Assembly: GCF_048544455.1 (NCBI RefSeq)
Contig: NC_133536.1
Span: 170,582,325-170,646,324, forward strand
Length of the DNA: 64,000 nucleotides
Origin: Silene latifolia
Lineage: Eukaryota; Streptophyta; Magnoliopsida; Caryophyllales; Caryophyllaceae
Direction of reading: 5' to 3'
In this document: piece after piece, positions 1 through 11,900 of the stretch
Position numbering within the stretch: the first letter of the stretch is position 1
Layout of the letters: each line of letters begins with the position of its first letter
Notes under the pieces: model-generated
Told to the model about the DNA's origin: nothing
Database searches by the model: none
What the model saw: only the letters and a program-made list of their open reading frames with translations
Position numbers and translations under genes: made by a program

Positions 1-1270
1 ATCATATATTTCAGATCTTAAAGTGAAAAGTTGATGAAAATAAATTTTCTCATATTTTAATGGTCATATTTGTTAAAACCGATAAACCGCAACATTGTTT
101 TTCTCGATTAATTTTCGAAATTTTTAACCTAAGTTTTGAACATTATGAGTGTCATGATATTTTTCCAGAATGTTCATGAGTGTAAATTTCAAATTTTGAA
201 ATTATTTGAAATTTTTATAATTTAATTTGAAGTTTATAGCATAATTTTTGGTATTTTTGGTCCATAATGAACAATATTAAGAAATCAAGTTTAATTATTG
301 TCAAAATGTTAGTGGAGACTAAGTTTTGAGTCCTAAGATGGTTAGGGTAATTAACTTGTACATAAATAATATGAATTTATGTAATTATTGTGATTTTAAT
401 AAGTTAAATCACGCAAATCCATAAAAACCGATAAAATATACGATATTAGCTCTTAAAAGGCGATTTAGCATAAAATTAAGCATGTTCATACATATTATAA
501 TGCTGCATTTTATTTATGATTGTCATATTTTATTTTATGTAATTTTTGAATTATGTAATTTTACTTAGTAGGGCCTTAGTTTTAATTGGTATTACCCGAA
601 ATGTATGGGAATATAGATTCGGTTGTAATTATTGTGATCTCGTATCACCGTTTTGTAATTTAATAGATTTCTTTTTATTTTTATTACAAATGTATAATAG
701 GAAATTATGTAATTCATTTTGTAATTTAATTATTCCGGAGTTCCTTGAAGACGGTGCCATTCGAGAAGGCGGTCCATCAAAGAAAGTGTTGCCTTGAAAT
801 GCATGCCAAGACCGAAGTTCAAGGGACCAAAGGAGTTGGTTTCCGAATTTGTAATAGTTTATTAGATTTACTATTTTAGGAAGGCCATACTAGGATTTTT
901 TTATTTTATTTTTTTGCTTTGTATTTTATTTATATGTTGCATGCATCGCTAAATCGTCATAACTAAACATGCATTTTAAATCGAGTTTATCGACCGTGTC
1001 AATTACAATTATCGTAGTTCACCGCTTTAGTTGACTTAAAACGTGATAGATAATAAATTGACATGACCTCTCGCTAAATAAACAATTGAGACTTAGCCTT
1101 ACCAAAAAGTAGAAACCATGAAAACCTATTTCGTTAGGGAGTGCGCTCGGCCACACCGGGGTACAAACCTTGTTACGTAGGGGAAGTGGGTGATAGATGT
1201 CTATCCACCGAATTCATATTGACGAGGGTTGTATCGCCAAAGCGTGCCCAAGTTAATGTGAATTTGGATC
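1..1270 (+). other. Non-coding leader or decayed gag region of the copia element
   Basis: This stretch is AT-rich and I find no long reading frame. It precedes the copia polyprotein frame directly and contains no recognisable UBN2-type gag N-terminal domain, which would normally sit upstream of the zinc knuckle. It does not resemble the 3' LTR at 24,931-26,188, so it is internal sequence or a rearranged leader rather than the 5' LTR. The last 200 bases (about 1,080-1,270) are less AT-rich and may be diverged gag. Confidence 0.4.
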
Positions 1271-3034
1271 ATGGACACATTTATTAGAAATTTGGGTTCT
1301 ACACCGATAACTATTGAGTCTTGTCACAATGTTTTTGACGACGTTTGCTTCAACAATGATTTCGACACTACTAGAGAAATTCATTTTGGGATACGTTCGG
1401 ATGGAAACCTAAAATTCATCACCTCTTCTAAACCACCTACTACTACTAGATCTCTTGTGAGCCGGTCTCAGGAAGACCGCTTCATAAAATCTATAGGATC
1501 TTTATCTTTGGAAGAGAAAGATGCCGAAACTAGTGGGAGCTCAAGCAATCAAGCTCTTTCTTATAGGGGCAAAAGGTTCAAGAAGAAGGTAAAGAAAGGG
1601 AATAACTTCAAGCAAGTTGATGATGAATGCCATTATTGCTATGGCATGGGACATTGGCTTAGGAATTGTCCTATATATTTGCGAAATATAAGGGAAGGAA
1701 TCATCGTTCCAAAAGGTAAAATTCCTAAGGAAATTTATGTTATTGATGTAAATTATACTTCCACTACGACATGGGTACTGGATACCGGTTGTGGTTCTCA
1801 CCTTTGTAATCATTTACAGGGGCTAAGAGACGTGAAGAGGCTTAGCAAAGGAGATGTGGATCTACGCCTTGGAAATGGAGCTCGAGTAGCGGCCGAATCC
1901 AAGGGAACTTATGTATTGGCTTTGCCTAATGGATTTGAGTTGTATTTACATAATTGTTTTTATGTGCCTACACTTCCTAAAAACATTATTTTTATCGCCA
2001 TGTTAGACATGGACGGTTTTTGTTTTGTCATTAAAAACAATCGTTGTATTATTTCAAGGAACGACTTGGTTATAGGCCAAGCTCCTTCCATTAATGGCAT
2101 TTACATTTTAGAAACCTCGAATCCAACTAATGACATCTACAACATTCAATCAAAGAAACTCAAATTAAGTGATCCAAATGAATCGTTCATTTGGCATTGT
2201 CGATTAGGTCACATAAACGAGAATCGCATCAAAAGATTAATTTCGACTAATGTGATTACACCATTTGATTATCAATCATATGGAACATGCGAATATTGCC
2301 TTCTTGGCAAGATGACTCGTAATCCTTTTAGCGGTAAAGGAACACGAGCTAGTGAACTATTGGGACTCATACATTCCGATGTCTGTGGACCAATGAGTAT
2401 CACCGCTCGAGGAAATTATGACTACTTCATAACCTTCACCGACGACTTGAGTAGATATGGGTATATCTATTTAATTAAGCATAAGAGTGAAGCTTTTGAG
2501 AAATTCAAGGAATTTCAAAATGAAGTAGAGAACCAATTGAACAAAAGGATAAAAGCACTACGATCCGATCGTGGTGGAGAATATCTTAGCCATGAATTCG
2601 ATTCACACTTGAACGGTTGTGGCATAATATCACAACTATCTCCACCCGGAACACCACAACTCAATGGTGTTGCCGAAAGGAGAAATCAAACCCTACTTGA
2701 TATGGTTCGATCAATGATGAGTCAAACCGAGCTACCAAACTCATTTTGGGGATTTGCAATCCAAACCGCAATTAGATCTTTGAATAATAGTCCCACGAAG
2801 GCAACCAAAAAGACTCCATATGAGATGTGGACAGGAAGGGTTCCTAATATATCCTATATGAAAATTTGGGGATGTGATGCTTACGTCAAGGCAAAGACCG
2901 ACAACAAGCTTGCCCCAAGATCCGAAAAATGCATCTTTGTAGGTTACCCCATGACCTCTCGAGGATACTACTTCTACAAACCTCAAGAAAACAAAGTGTT
3001 TGTGTCTTGCGAGGCTGTCTTCTTAGAAAGATAA
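1271..3034 (+). pseudogene. copia polyprotein, part 1: gag zinc knuckle, protease, integrase
   Basis: This frame of 587 codons carries a CCHC zinc knuckle (C-x2-C-x4-H-x4-C, about residues 119-132). A retropepsin motif D-T-G-C-G-S-H follows near residue 171. Next come the GAG-pre-integrase region (H-C-R-L-G-H near 315) and the integrase core with conserved D, D and E in H-S-D-V-C-G-P, F-T-D-D-L-S and V-A-E-R-R-N. The order is that of Pseudoviridae-type (copia) polyproteins. The frame ends at a TAA (3,032-3,034), but the downstream sequence continues in the same frame with clear copia pol content. This stop is therefore a single nonsense change and not the natural end. The first 100 or so residues do not look like a standard copia gag. 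Parts 2 and 3 follow at 3,035 and 3,826. Confidence 0.85.
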
Positions 3035-3835
3035 TTTATTTCTAAGAGACAGAGTGGGAGAAATTTTGAACTTGATGAAGTTCAAGAGTCACAAACCGAG
3101 GTAGAGACGCAAGAAGATGTTCCTTCGTCGTCTAGCGCAGTTGTCCCTCCTCCACTTAGAAGAACGGGCCAAGTTTTTCGCCATCCCGATCGATATTTTG
3201 GACTTATCGAAGAAGATGGAACACTCGATGTGTTGCTTTTAGAAAGTGACGAGCTTGCCACCTATAAAGCCGCAATCTCTAGTCCCAATTCCTCCTTATG
3301 GCTTGAAGCCATGAAGTCCGAGATGGATTCTATGCATGAAAACCAAGTTTGGAACTTGGTGGATTTGCCTGAAGGGGAAAGACCTCTTCAATGCAAATGG
3401 ATTTTCAAGGTCAAGAATGGCATAGAAGGACATGATGATGTCTACAAAGCTAGGCTAGTGGGAAAAGGATTTACCCAAGTCCAAGGTCTTCATTATGATG
3501 AAACCTTTGCCCCCGTAGCCATGCTAAGATCCATACGGATTTTGTTAGTGATTTCCGCATTTCATGATTATGAAATATGGCAAATGGGTGTCAAAACCGC
3601 TTTTATAAATGGGCATTTAGAAGAGGAGGTATACATGATACAACCCAAAGGTTTTGTTGATTCTAAAAATCCTAACAAAGTATGCAAACTTAAGAGATCC
3701 ATTTATGGACTTAAGCAAGCATCAAGAAGTTGGAATCATCGATTCGATCATGTGATAAAAGAGAATGGTTTCACTCGAAGTGTTGAGGAACCATGTTTAT
3801 ACATGAAATTTAGTGGAGCAATGTTGTGTTCCTAA
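3035..3835 (+). pseudogene. copia polyprotein, part 2: linker and first half of reverse transcriptase
   Basis: This is the same reading frame as the preceding part, after the premature TAA. A Ser/Pro-rich linker leads into the RVT_2 (copia reverse transcriptase) domain. Diagnostic pieces are C-K-W-I-F-K-V-K, K-A-R-L-V-G-K-G-F-T-Q, F-A-P-V-A, V-K-T-A-F-I-N-G and Y-G-L-K-Q-A-S-R-S-W. The frame stops at 3,833-3,835, just before the catalytic YxDD. The continuation lies in another frame overlapping by about ten bases, so a one-base indel near 3,810-3,830 breaks the RT. The gene is inactive as it stands. Confidence 0.85.
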
Positions 3836-4770
3836 TCTTGTATATCGATGACATACTACTCATTGGAAATGACATTCCGATGTTGTCTTATATTAAGAAG
3901 TGGTTAGGTAACCACTTCCAAATGAAGGATTTAGGAGAGGCACAACGCATATTAGGTATCTGGATCCATAGAGATAGATCCAAGAGGATATTGGCACTAA
4001 GTCAAGAATCTTATGTTGATAAGATTCTTCGACGTTTCAGCATGGATAAATCCAAAAGGGGTTTAGTACCTATGGTTAGTGGGACAATATTGAGCAAGTC
4101 TCAATCGCCCACCGAACCCCATGATGTTGAACGCATGAAGTTGGTCCCTTATGCTTCCGCTGTTGGATCAATCATGTACGCCATGATATGCACACGTCCT
4201 GATGTTTCGTATGCCTTGAGCATGATGAGTAGATATCAAGGAAATCCAGGTGAGTGTCACTGGATAGCTGTCAAGAACATCCTTAAGTACTTGAGAAGAA
4301 CTAAGGATTCTATCTTAGTGTTTGGAGGAGACACCGAGCTCCGTGTTAATGGTTACACGGACTCAAGTTTTCAAACGGATAGAGATGACATGAAATCACA
4401 AGCTGGTTTTGTTTTCATGCTCAATGGTGATGCTGTTAGCTGGAGAAACTTCAAGGAAGCTGTGACTGCGGATTCAACAACGGAGGTTGAGCACATTGCA
4501 GAATCAGAAGCTGCCAAGGAAGCTGTATGGATCAGGCAATCCACGGAAGGTCTAAGAGTAGTACCTACCGCCAATGATCCCATCACTCTCTATTATGATA
4601 ATAGTGGGACGATCTTCCAAGCCAAAGAGCCAAATTCTAGTAATAGATCTAGACATGTACTTAGAAAATATCATGTAATTAGAGATTTCATTGAAAGAAA
4701 GGAAATTGTGATATGTAAGGTTGGGACGGATGATAACATAGCTGATCCGCTCACCAAGATCGCAGGCTAA
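3826..4770 (+). pseudogene. copia polyprotein, part 3: RT catalytic half and RNase H
   Basis: The frame opens with the RT catalytic box L-Y-I-D-D-I-L-L-I-G, the copia form of YxDD. It then runs through the RT thumb and connection (R-P-D-V-S-Y-A-L-S) into RNase H, with T-D-S-S-F-Q-T-D, S-W-R-N-F, S-T-T-E-V-E-H-I-A-E-S-E and the terminal D-P-L-T-K. The natural stop is at 4,768-4,770. It is separated from part 2 by a frameshift. Copia carries RNase H after RT and has integrase upstream of RT, which this arrangement shows. Confidence 0.87.
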
Positions 4771-5561
4771 GCATGATGGACATGTTGCGTCCATGGGACT
4801 TAAACGCATGCCAGTTTTATGTTAGATTTTGATATGAAATAAAAGAGTTGTTTTATTTTCTCATATGCATAATCACATTTGTCTTTTATTTTTCCATTAC
4901 TTTTTCATATTCAAATGGGTTGTGGACACAAGATTGAACCCCATTAAAGTGAACTAAATTGACATAGTAATCGCCCATAGTCACTTGTATGAGGTGACGT
5001 CTCGAAGTGACTAGAGTGTGATGCGATTGATGGCAAGTTCAAGTGCCAAGGAGTCATGTGAGATGACTAGTCGATCACATAGGCAGACTGTTAGGAACAC
5101 TTTGTCGGGCTAATGACCGCTTATAGAGTTCTGGCAAATTTATATAGCCTGGTCGTGACGAGAGCTACTATAGTATTCTAATGAGTCAATTCTTTGACTA
5201 AAGACTGTTCGCCTAAGGTGGCACAGTTTCAGATTAACTTTGATTTATGTTACTACGACCTTCGTAAATGGGGTCAAATGGGCATATTTTGGGTTATGAT
5301 GGTTGTGGCTAATCGAAGGGAATAGTGCGATAGGAATTGTCCACCCCTTGTCAGGGTTAAAATAATATCTCAGGGCCACTCGAGGAGTTATGAACTGGAA
5401 ATGCGTGGCCACGCTCGGAAGGTATCTATGGTAGATAATTCCGGTCAATCAATTATTCTCCAGATCAAGGAAACCACTCTCGATATGATCACTTGCAAGT
5501 ACGACCTGAAAGACACCTTGCATTGAGTGGGAGATAGTAACAGAACAAGAGAATTGGTGAT
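4771..5561 (+). other. copia 3' non-coding region up to the nested insertion
   Basis: This is about 790 bases without a credible gene between the pol stop codon and the point where the Tat element inserted. Long 3' non-coding regions before the PPT are common in plant copia elements. The last five bases (GTGAT, 5,557-5,561) are one copy of the target-site duplication. The remainder of this region resumes at 24,898. Confidence 0.6.
5557..5561. repeat. Target-site duplication GTGAT, left copy (Tat element)
   Basis: GTGAT directly precedes the LTR end TGTGGACA at 5,562, and the identical pentamer follows the other LTR end at 24,898-24,902. Five bases is the usual Ty3/gypsy duplication length. 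Confidence 0.95.
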
Positions 5562-6299
5562 TGTGGACAGCGGGCCGCCCACGGGGGCGCTTGGTGAGAA
5601 ACGGGGACAAGCGTTTGCATTTTGTATGGAGTCGCCACCAATTTTTATGGGAAATTGGAACCGTTCGAATACCTCGTGTCATGTCAAGACACAAAGTAGT
5701 GACATGAACACTAAGCAATCGTTACCCTTAGCATTCTATGTCTAGAATGACTCTCGTGGATGCCAATGAACACGGGTGCTCACGGAGATCTGGAGTAAGG
5801 GGTGAGGGTACGTATTAGGAAGCTCTTTTGATCGAACACCTAATCCCGCCCGCCTCGATAGCGGCCTCTACTAATGATTAGGGAAGTTATCTATACTCGA
5901 TATATCGTCGGTTATATGCATGCAATGCAACATCCATTGTTTTGATCCTAGCATGTGAAGAATTAACTAAGTCGGTTGACACGTAATTTAGCATACAATT
6001 GGGTCGAAGTAGGATTTAATGTTGATTTACATGTGAGAACATACAAGCAATAAAAGCAATACAATAATTATAAATTACAATAAAGGAAATTACATTAATT
6101 ACAACGGATAGGCGATTTATGTCGAAAATACCGCTAAAACGGACAATTTGAGAAAAAGGAACATAAAAGAATTAACGAAGAATTAAATAAATAGACGAAC
6201 AGAAATTAGCGTGATAATACGGATAATAGTTAATTAATATGTAAACTAATTAAACTACGCCAAGGCAGAAACGAAGTTCAGAGACAGAACTCAACCAGG

Positions 6300-6360
6300 A
6301 ACAGGCGCAGCAAAGCTGCGTCCCTTGGAAGAGGCACAGCAGACGCTGCGTCTGTTCCTT
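6300..6360. repeat. GC-rich paired 30-bp module, LTR copy 1
   Basis: Two adjacent 30-bp units each contain AGGC(G/A)CAGCA followed a few bases later by GCTGCGTC. This forms an imperfect palindrome that could fold as two small hairpins. It differs from the matching module at 23,217-23,276 at two positions. Confidence 0.8.
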
Positions 6361-6916
6361 GGCTCAGTTCTGGCTGTGAAGCCGTAATTGCAAGCCGTTA
6401 ATGTCGATTGGTGATTTAAAGGATTAATTGATGATATTTACTCGGATGAAAGTGATTAGCATGTTATTTAACACATGAATGAGTCATAAAAACAGTAAAA
6501 CATAGATGAGACGGATACAAACGGATTAATTACAAGAAGGAGCGATGTTAATGAATGAGTCCTCTATTGAAATCAATTAACTAGGTTAGATATGATGATA
6601 TATGACGAATATACAATGAACATGTGAATAAACAGATGAAAACTATATCGAAGGCGAATTCCAGAAACCCAATATGAACAAATTGAATCTCTAAAATCCG
6701 GGTTCGAATTTAATGACGAAAAACCCGCAAATATGAATTAATTGGGATTTAAGTCGGATTTGAATAATTAAAACACGTTAATGAATGAATAATTATACAT
6801 ATGAATTATATGCGATTATGACGAAGAATTAAAGAACAAATATATGAAAACAAATAAGGAAGACGGAATTACAGAGGACGAAGGAAGAAGAAAAGAAGCA
6901 GGAACTGCGGCAGCCT

Positions 6917-6981
6917 CACGAAGAGGCGCAGCAGAATCTGCGCTCCTTCAAGAGGCGCAGGCGATTCTTTGCGTCTTTTCT
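6917..6981. repeat. GC-rich paired 30-bp module, LTR copy 2
   Basis: The same GAAGAGGCGCAGCA...CTGCG core appears twice. The second unit is distorted compared with the equivalent copy at 23,837-23,896, and this is one of the places where the two LTRs differ most. Confidence 0.75.
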
Positions 6982-7420
6982 CGACGTCTCGCTCACCGGA
7001 AATCCGCAAAAACAGGTTTTAAAAAAGGGTTTTTAGAAATCAATTTCAACGGTATTTTCGACATAAACCTTACAATGATGATACGATAAATAAAAATACA
7101 GTAAATAAAGAGAATTATACACCCTCAGACTTACATGTTGACGAAACGAGATGAACTAAGATATCGACTAGTGAATGCTCGACGCGAATGCAAAGAGAGT
7201 GCCCTCGTAAGAGGAAAACGATTGATTAATTAAGTTGATTATTGTGTAGTTGGTCAAATTGGTCGGTCATGCAACGGAGAGGCTGGTACCCGGAAAGATC
7301 CGAGCTTACGTGGTCGGAAGTCCAAGCACGTAGGCGCCAATTAGTAAGAACGAAGTCTAGAATGCAAAGGGAGAAGAGAAGGGCGGACACTCGCATGAGA
7401 AATATGAGGAACGAAAGCTC

Positions 7421-7440
7421 CTATTTATACTAATCACGTG
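7421..7440 (-). promoter_or_regulatory. LTR core promoter (TATA box plus G-box), 3' LTR
   Basis: On the minus strand, CACGTG lies six bases upstream of TATAAATAG, in the direction in which gag and pol are read. The same arrangement is kept in the other LTR at 24,334-24,353. The role as the Pol II promoter is inference from position and motif. Confidence 0.6.
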
Positions 7441-7526
7441 AAGGAATAGGGTTTCGGAGACTCTTTGGAAGTGAATCTCAGAAAGATATGAAAAAGATAC
7501 GTAAATCATGCAAAGAAGGGCACGGG

Positions 7527-7588
7527 AAAAGGCGCAGCGAGCCCATCGCGTCCCTTGGAAGAGGCGCAAAGACTGCTGCGTCTATTCC
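7527..7588. repeat. GC-rich paired 30-bp module, LTR copy 3
   Basis: This is a third paired module in the LTR, about 90 bp upstream of the LTR TATA box in element orientation. It differs from its counterpart at 24,440-24,500 by several small indels. Confidence 0.75.
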
Positions 7589-7988
7589 CAGGAGGTTTCC
7601 TCCTGCTGAAGAAAGATTTCCGCGTTTGAGTTATGGTAGGACGGAAATAATTCGATTATCTTATGAATATTACGGGATATTATTTGCCAAAAGATAAAAT
7701 TTATAAAATATGGAATAGAAATATCCTGAACATTCCAGAATATTCTGACTCGGGATTTAACAATTATCAGAAAATGGAGACGGTTTTTGACCCGGACTCC
7801 GAATGCACTCTAATTACTGCCAAAACGACCGTATCAGGACGTAGATGACAACTAAGAGGTTGACATTAATATTTGAGCAAACACTTGACGATAATCTTAC
7901 GAACTGTCACAAATCGTTCCGCGAATCAAACATGCGGCCCAATCATCACCGGGTGGTTTGCGGGAGGTGCGAAAAGCGAGGTGTCTCA

Positions 7989-8001
7989 GAGCCCCCACTT
8001 T
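7989..8001 (-). promoter_or_regulatory. Polypurine tract of the Tat element
   Basis: The minus strand reads AAAGTGGGGGCTC immediately before the 3' LTR. This is the expected priming site for plus-strand DNA synthesis and resembles the PPTs of Tat/Ogre elements. Its position confirms minus-strand orientation. Confidence 0.75.
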
Positions 8002-8292
8002 GACCGAGGCTTGGACAAGGCGAAAGTCAAAGTATAGCCATCAGGTCAATCGAAGATTACAACCTGACAACTATGGCGACGCGAGGCGGCTCGAGGGGTC
8101 TGAGCCAAGGACCTGTCGTCGGGAACATTTTAGAGTCTGTCGACTATCGGGGAGGGTCGTTTAAAGTCCATTAGACTACGTGAGGAGGCTCGCCAGCCAT
8201 AAGAAGAGATCATACCTGAGACTTAATCGAACTTCGCGGGGAAACAAGAAATATTGAAAGCAGCAGGACGTTGGTAGAAACTGCTGAGGGAA

Positions 8293-8374
8293 CCCGCTTG
8301 CGTTGGTCTCAAGCGAACTCTGGCAAAACTTAAGGTTGAATCTGCTTGCGCCGGTCTCAAACAAACTCTTGCTG
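8293..8374. repeat. Diverged 49-bp tandem duplication
   Basis: The block around GCTTGCG(T/C)(T/C)GGTCTCAA occurs at 8,293 and again at 8,342 with a few substitutions. It belongs to the repeat-rich 3' part of the Tat element. Confidence 0.6.
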
Positions 8375-8386
8375 GGGGAATATTTT

Positions 8387-8580
8387 GACGACTAGGAACA
8401 TCTTGATCGTCGCGGGAGAAATCTTGAGTGAGCAGTACTGCAAAATACTACTGCGCGGGACAGACGACTAGGAACATCTTGATCGTCATGGAAGAAATCT
8501 TGAGTGAGCAGTACTGCAAAATACTAATGCGCTGGATATAATGATCTTGAGCAATACTGCAAAATACTACTGCGCGGGAT
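8387..8580. repeat. 76-bp tandem repeat, about 2.5 copies
   Basis: A unit starting GACGACTAGGAACATCTTGA begins at 8,387 and again at 8,463. A shorter third copy follows from about 8,539 to 8,580. The units share GCAGTACTGCAAAATACTA. Tandem repeats near the 3' end are typical of Ogre/Retand-type elements. Confidence 0.8.
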
Positions 8581-8720
8581 AAAATGCGGGCCGGAACGAA
8601 AGAAGATCTTCGAAACGGGCCAAAAGAATATAATAGCGTTGAAGAAGAGGCGCACCAAAGATGGGACCACAAATAACGAACTCATAACGAATTTTTGAAA
8701 ATTCGTATGGAGGGAACACA

Positions 8721-8781
8721 AGGAAGAGGCGCAGCAAGAGCTGCGTCCCTTGGAAGAGGCGCAGCGCCTGCTGCGTCCTTT
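8721..8781. repeat. GC-rich paired module upstream of the PMD gene
   Basis: Two 30-bp units of GGAAGAGGCGCAGC...CTGCGTCC(C/T)TT lie 137 bp upstream of the start codon at 8,918. The module is the same as those in the LTRs. The sequence after it (TTTCCGCG) also recurs after the module in the LTR (7,527-7,588). Confidence 0.8.
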
Positions 8782-8917
8782 CCCCAAATTGGCTATTTCC
8801 GCGTAAAAACGCGAAATCAGAAGGATTATATTAATTATTTCGAAACTCAATTCTTTCAATTCTCTCTCAAATCTTCACCATTTCCGTCGAGGTTTGATCC
8901 AAAAGCTTGCATTAAAC

Positions 8918-11900
8918 ATGACTAATCGAGGTATGTGCCTTAATCTTGCATTAATCATTTACGTTTGTCGAATTTTGAGCCGTGAGATTTAGGGTTTTCG
9001 ACCCTTTTGATCGAAAATTTGGGGCTTTTCCCCCAAATGAATTTGCTTTGCCAAATTGATGCTAAAAATGGATAGTAGGCAATGTTAGGAACATAACCAT
9101 GTATTTGCTTCGAATTTTCGTCGAGTTTTGAGCCCTTGAGCGAATTTTGAGACGGTTTTACAGCTGAACCGTAAATTGCTTCGAAAATAGCCTTAAGATT
9201 GCCCATTGGCGATGAAATTTGATATTTGGGATCCTCGGATGATGGGTAAACTTTCTGCCATCTCGAAATTTTGGTTTGTGACAACTTTTTCAGGACACCT
9301 TTCTAGGGCATAATCGCCGTTATAACGAAATGCTGCCGAATTTTCGACTCGAACCTGGAACTAGGCTTTGACTTGGACTTGACTTGACTCAATTTATCAC
9401 ATGAGTGATCGGGTTGGCGGGAATATGGCCAAAGATGGCCAGGAAAGGGCGTTTTTAGGGCCCTGAGGGCTCGAAAGCTCCTTAACAAAGGCTTGTCGTC
9501 ACGCGACGCGGCCTAAATTTACTTTAATGTTGCAGGTGATGAGGCTTCTACTTCTGGGAGGACTCCCATGGAGATAGACGTTGTTACGGTTGAGGAGGCT
9601 TTAGAGCAGGTCTTCACCGATGCGGTGACGGCTACTGGAGACGAGGCTCACGAGGAGGAGGCCGTCGAGGAGGAGGAGGCCCCGAGACGGGCCAACGTCA
9701 GGCGGGGAGGTTGTCAGCTGAGGGGAGCTCCTGCGTGGGCTGAGACCTGGGAGAGTAGGCACCTCGTGTGGGCTGCAGAGGGTCACCTGTCCTACAGGAC
9801 GGTGAAGAGCTTGGTAAATAAGAATTCACTACTCATTACCTATTCTCTTTCATTCTTTTTGTCCAAACTTCTTGCAAATTTCATTCAAAACTAAGGATAG
9901 CTTTGTTCCAAATCATTATAGGAGGCCGGGAACATCAGGTCGTTCTCGGGTTACACGACAGCAATGGAGCACTACGAGCGGCTGTCGGCGGAGGAGAGGG
10001 CCATGATCGAGCGTAGAGCGTTTGGTCCTCTGGTTCAGGTCTGGAGGGATATCGTGAAGAGGAAGTTGCGGGCCAACCTTAGCCTGGTCCGCGCTTTCTT
10101 GGATCGATTCTGGGATACGACTTCCACGTTTCACCTGCCTTTCGGTGAGGTGGGAGTTACTCTGGAGGATTACGGCATGATTTCTGGTCTGCCGTGTGGG
10201 ACCGAGGAGATGGTGTGGCCGGAGACTGCCATGAGGGCGGATTCGGCCGAGGCGAGGAGATTGATCAGCTGGAACTTGTCGCCGAAGGTCATTGCGATCT
10301 TGCCGGGTTTGGTACCCAGTACTTACGTCCGAGACTACTTTGCGGGGAAGGCCCCGACGCTGGTGACGATCGATGGGAGGGAGACTGCTCCTCCTCCCTG
10401 TACAGCTGAGCAGAGGGCTCGTCTGTGGCTTTGGTGGTTCTTGTCTTCGATTTACCTCGGAGACAAGGGCGAGAGGCTATCGACGAAGCTTCTTCCCTTT
10501 CTTTCTGATCTGAGTTCCCTAGGGCGTTGGGACTGGGTCACTGCTGGTTTTGCGGTCCTCATCCGCTTTATGAGGGCCATGGTTCGTCCGGAGTTGATGG
10601 AGAAGGGGACTTCTCCTGGCGCTGTCGGACCTGGACTACTGTTGGAGGTAGGAACCTTCCTTTAGACCAAAGTAAGTTCCTTTCTTTATCGAATCACGAA
10701 AGATCGTCATTGACTATTTTGTTTTACAGGCATGGGTGTACTGTTACTTCCCGAGTCTCGCGCCCAAGAGGACGGAGCCGCTGGAGAAGGCCTATCCCGT
10801 GGTGAGGGATTGGGTGATGTGCCGGACGAAGAGCAAGCGCTCTTCTCACAATGTCTACCGGCGGGATGTGAACGCCCTTCAGTTGAGCAGCGTGAGTATC
10901 CCACTCGTATTTATATTTCTTATCCTTTGCTTCCGCTTGATCATAGGAATGATCTTTGCTTTATCTTGTCGCAGTGGGTGCCCAGACCTTGGGCGGAGTA
11001 CGCTGGAGCGCCTCCTTTTGTCGCTGAGGTCCTTCGACCTAGGAGCCCGAGTCGGCTGCTGTTGTGGACGTCGATGGGTCCTGTGTGGTATCTGGGCGAG
11101 CGCTTGGCTCGTCAGTGCTCTCGGGGCGCGTTGACTGTTCCCGTCGATCCTCCGAGGACGATGTTCAGGGAGCCTTCTGAGGCTGAGAGGGAGACGGACT
11201 TGGCTGGTGCCAGTGGCGACGACCTTCTTCTGCCTGGCGAGGACTACTCGGCGTTCTTGTACGGGAGGTTGGCGTACTGGCCAGTAGTGGTGAGTATCTT
11301 TTATTTTTCTTTGATTTTGAAAATTACGACGAAAGATCGACGATTAACGAGAGCTATTTGTCCTTTGCAGGAGGTCGAGGCGGCGGGCATCGAGACCCCA
11401 GTGTACCCCGAGACCCTTGAGTACACTGACGCGACTGGGAGGACGACGATCTCCTAGTTGCGTGACTTTGACGTAGCTGTGACGGATGCTGGCCTAGACG
11501 ACGGCAGCATCTGATTCGGAGGGTGAGCCTCCAGCTTATATACCTTTCGTGTAAGAACACATTTGATTGAACTTGTTCACTTTACTGAGAATTTCCTTTG
11601 AAATGCAGGTCGCGCCATCTCGGTTCGTGGCACTATGGAGGGTGGCCAACCGGCTACGAGCTACCGCCATCGAGACACTCGTCGGTGGTCGAGGTCGTCA
11701 GGTATGAACCTCATTTTATTTCTTTTGATTTTTGGTTTTTCAGTTTTGTTTGAGTTGATTGACATGAGCCAATTTGTTGTTTACAGGGTGACCGCGAGCT
11801 GGAGCGAGAGTTGACCCAGTCTCGGGAGGAGACAGCTCGCTTGTCGAGGGAGCTCGAGTTTCGGGACGCCGAGATTGCTGCTCTTACGGCGAGGGTTGCT

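Larger units (their letters stand above)
5562..7988 (-). repeat. LTR of the Tat element (3' LTR in element orientation)
   Basis: This 2,427-bp repeat starts TGTGGACA on the + strand and matches 22,479-24,897 over its whole length. Scattered substitutions are joined by three spots of dense difference near 6,917-7,020, 7,520-7,580 and 7,715-7,800. On the minus strand it contains a TATAAATAG box (7,421-7,429) preceded by a CACGTG (7,435-7,440). It holds three copies of the GC-rich paired module. Its + strand right end reads GTGTCTCA, where the other LTR has GTGTCTACA. Confidence 0.93.
8002..8917. other. Non-coding region between PPT and the PMD gene, with tandem repeats and upstream module
   Basis: No gene is seen here. 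The stretch contains a 49-bp repeat (8,293-8,374), a 76-bp tandem repeat (8,387-8,580), the GC-rich module (8,721-8,781) and then about 130 bp leading to the start codon at 8,918. That last part includes an AT-rich patch near 8,828-8,842 and a pyrimidine-rich leader. It probably holds the promoter of the plant mobile domain gene. Confidence 0.55.

Noticed and set aside
546..797. 83-codon frame in the copia leader
   Set aside because: Low-complexity AT-rich composition with no recognisable domain; likely chance.
7242..7433. Small open frames in the Tat LTRs (also 24,155-24,346)
   Set aside because: They occur in both LTRs but cover the promoter region on the opposite strand and show no protein family resemblance.
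8695..8925. Open frame encoding repeated R-G-A-A-x-A-A-S
   Set aside because: It is the translation of the 30-bp GC-rich module. Other module copies are shifted or interrupted, so a DNA or RNA role fits better than a peptide.
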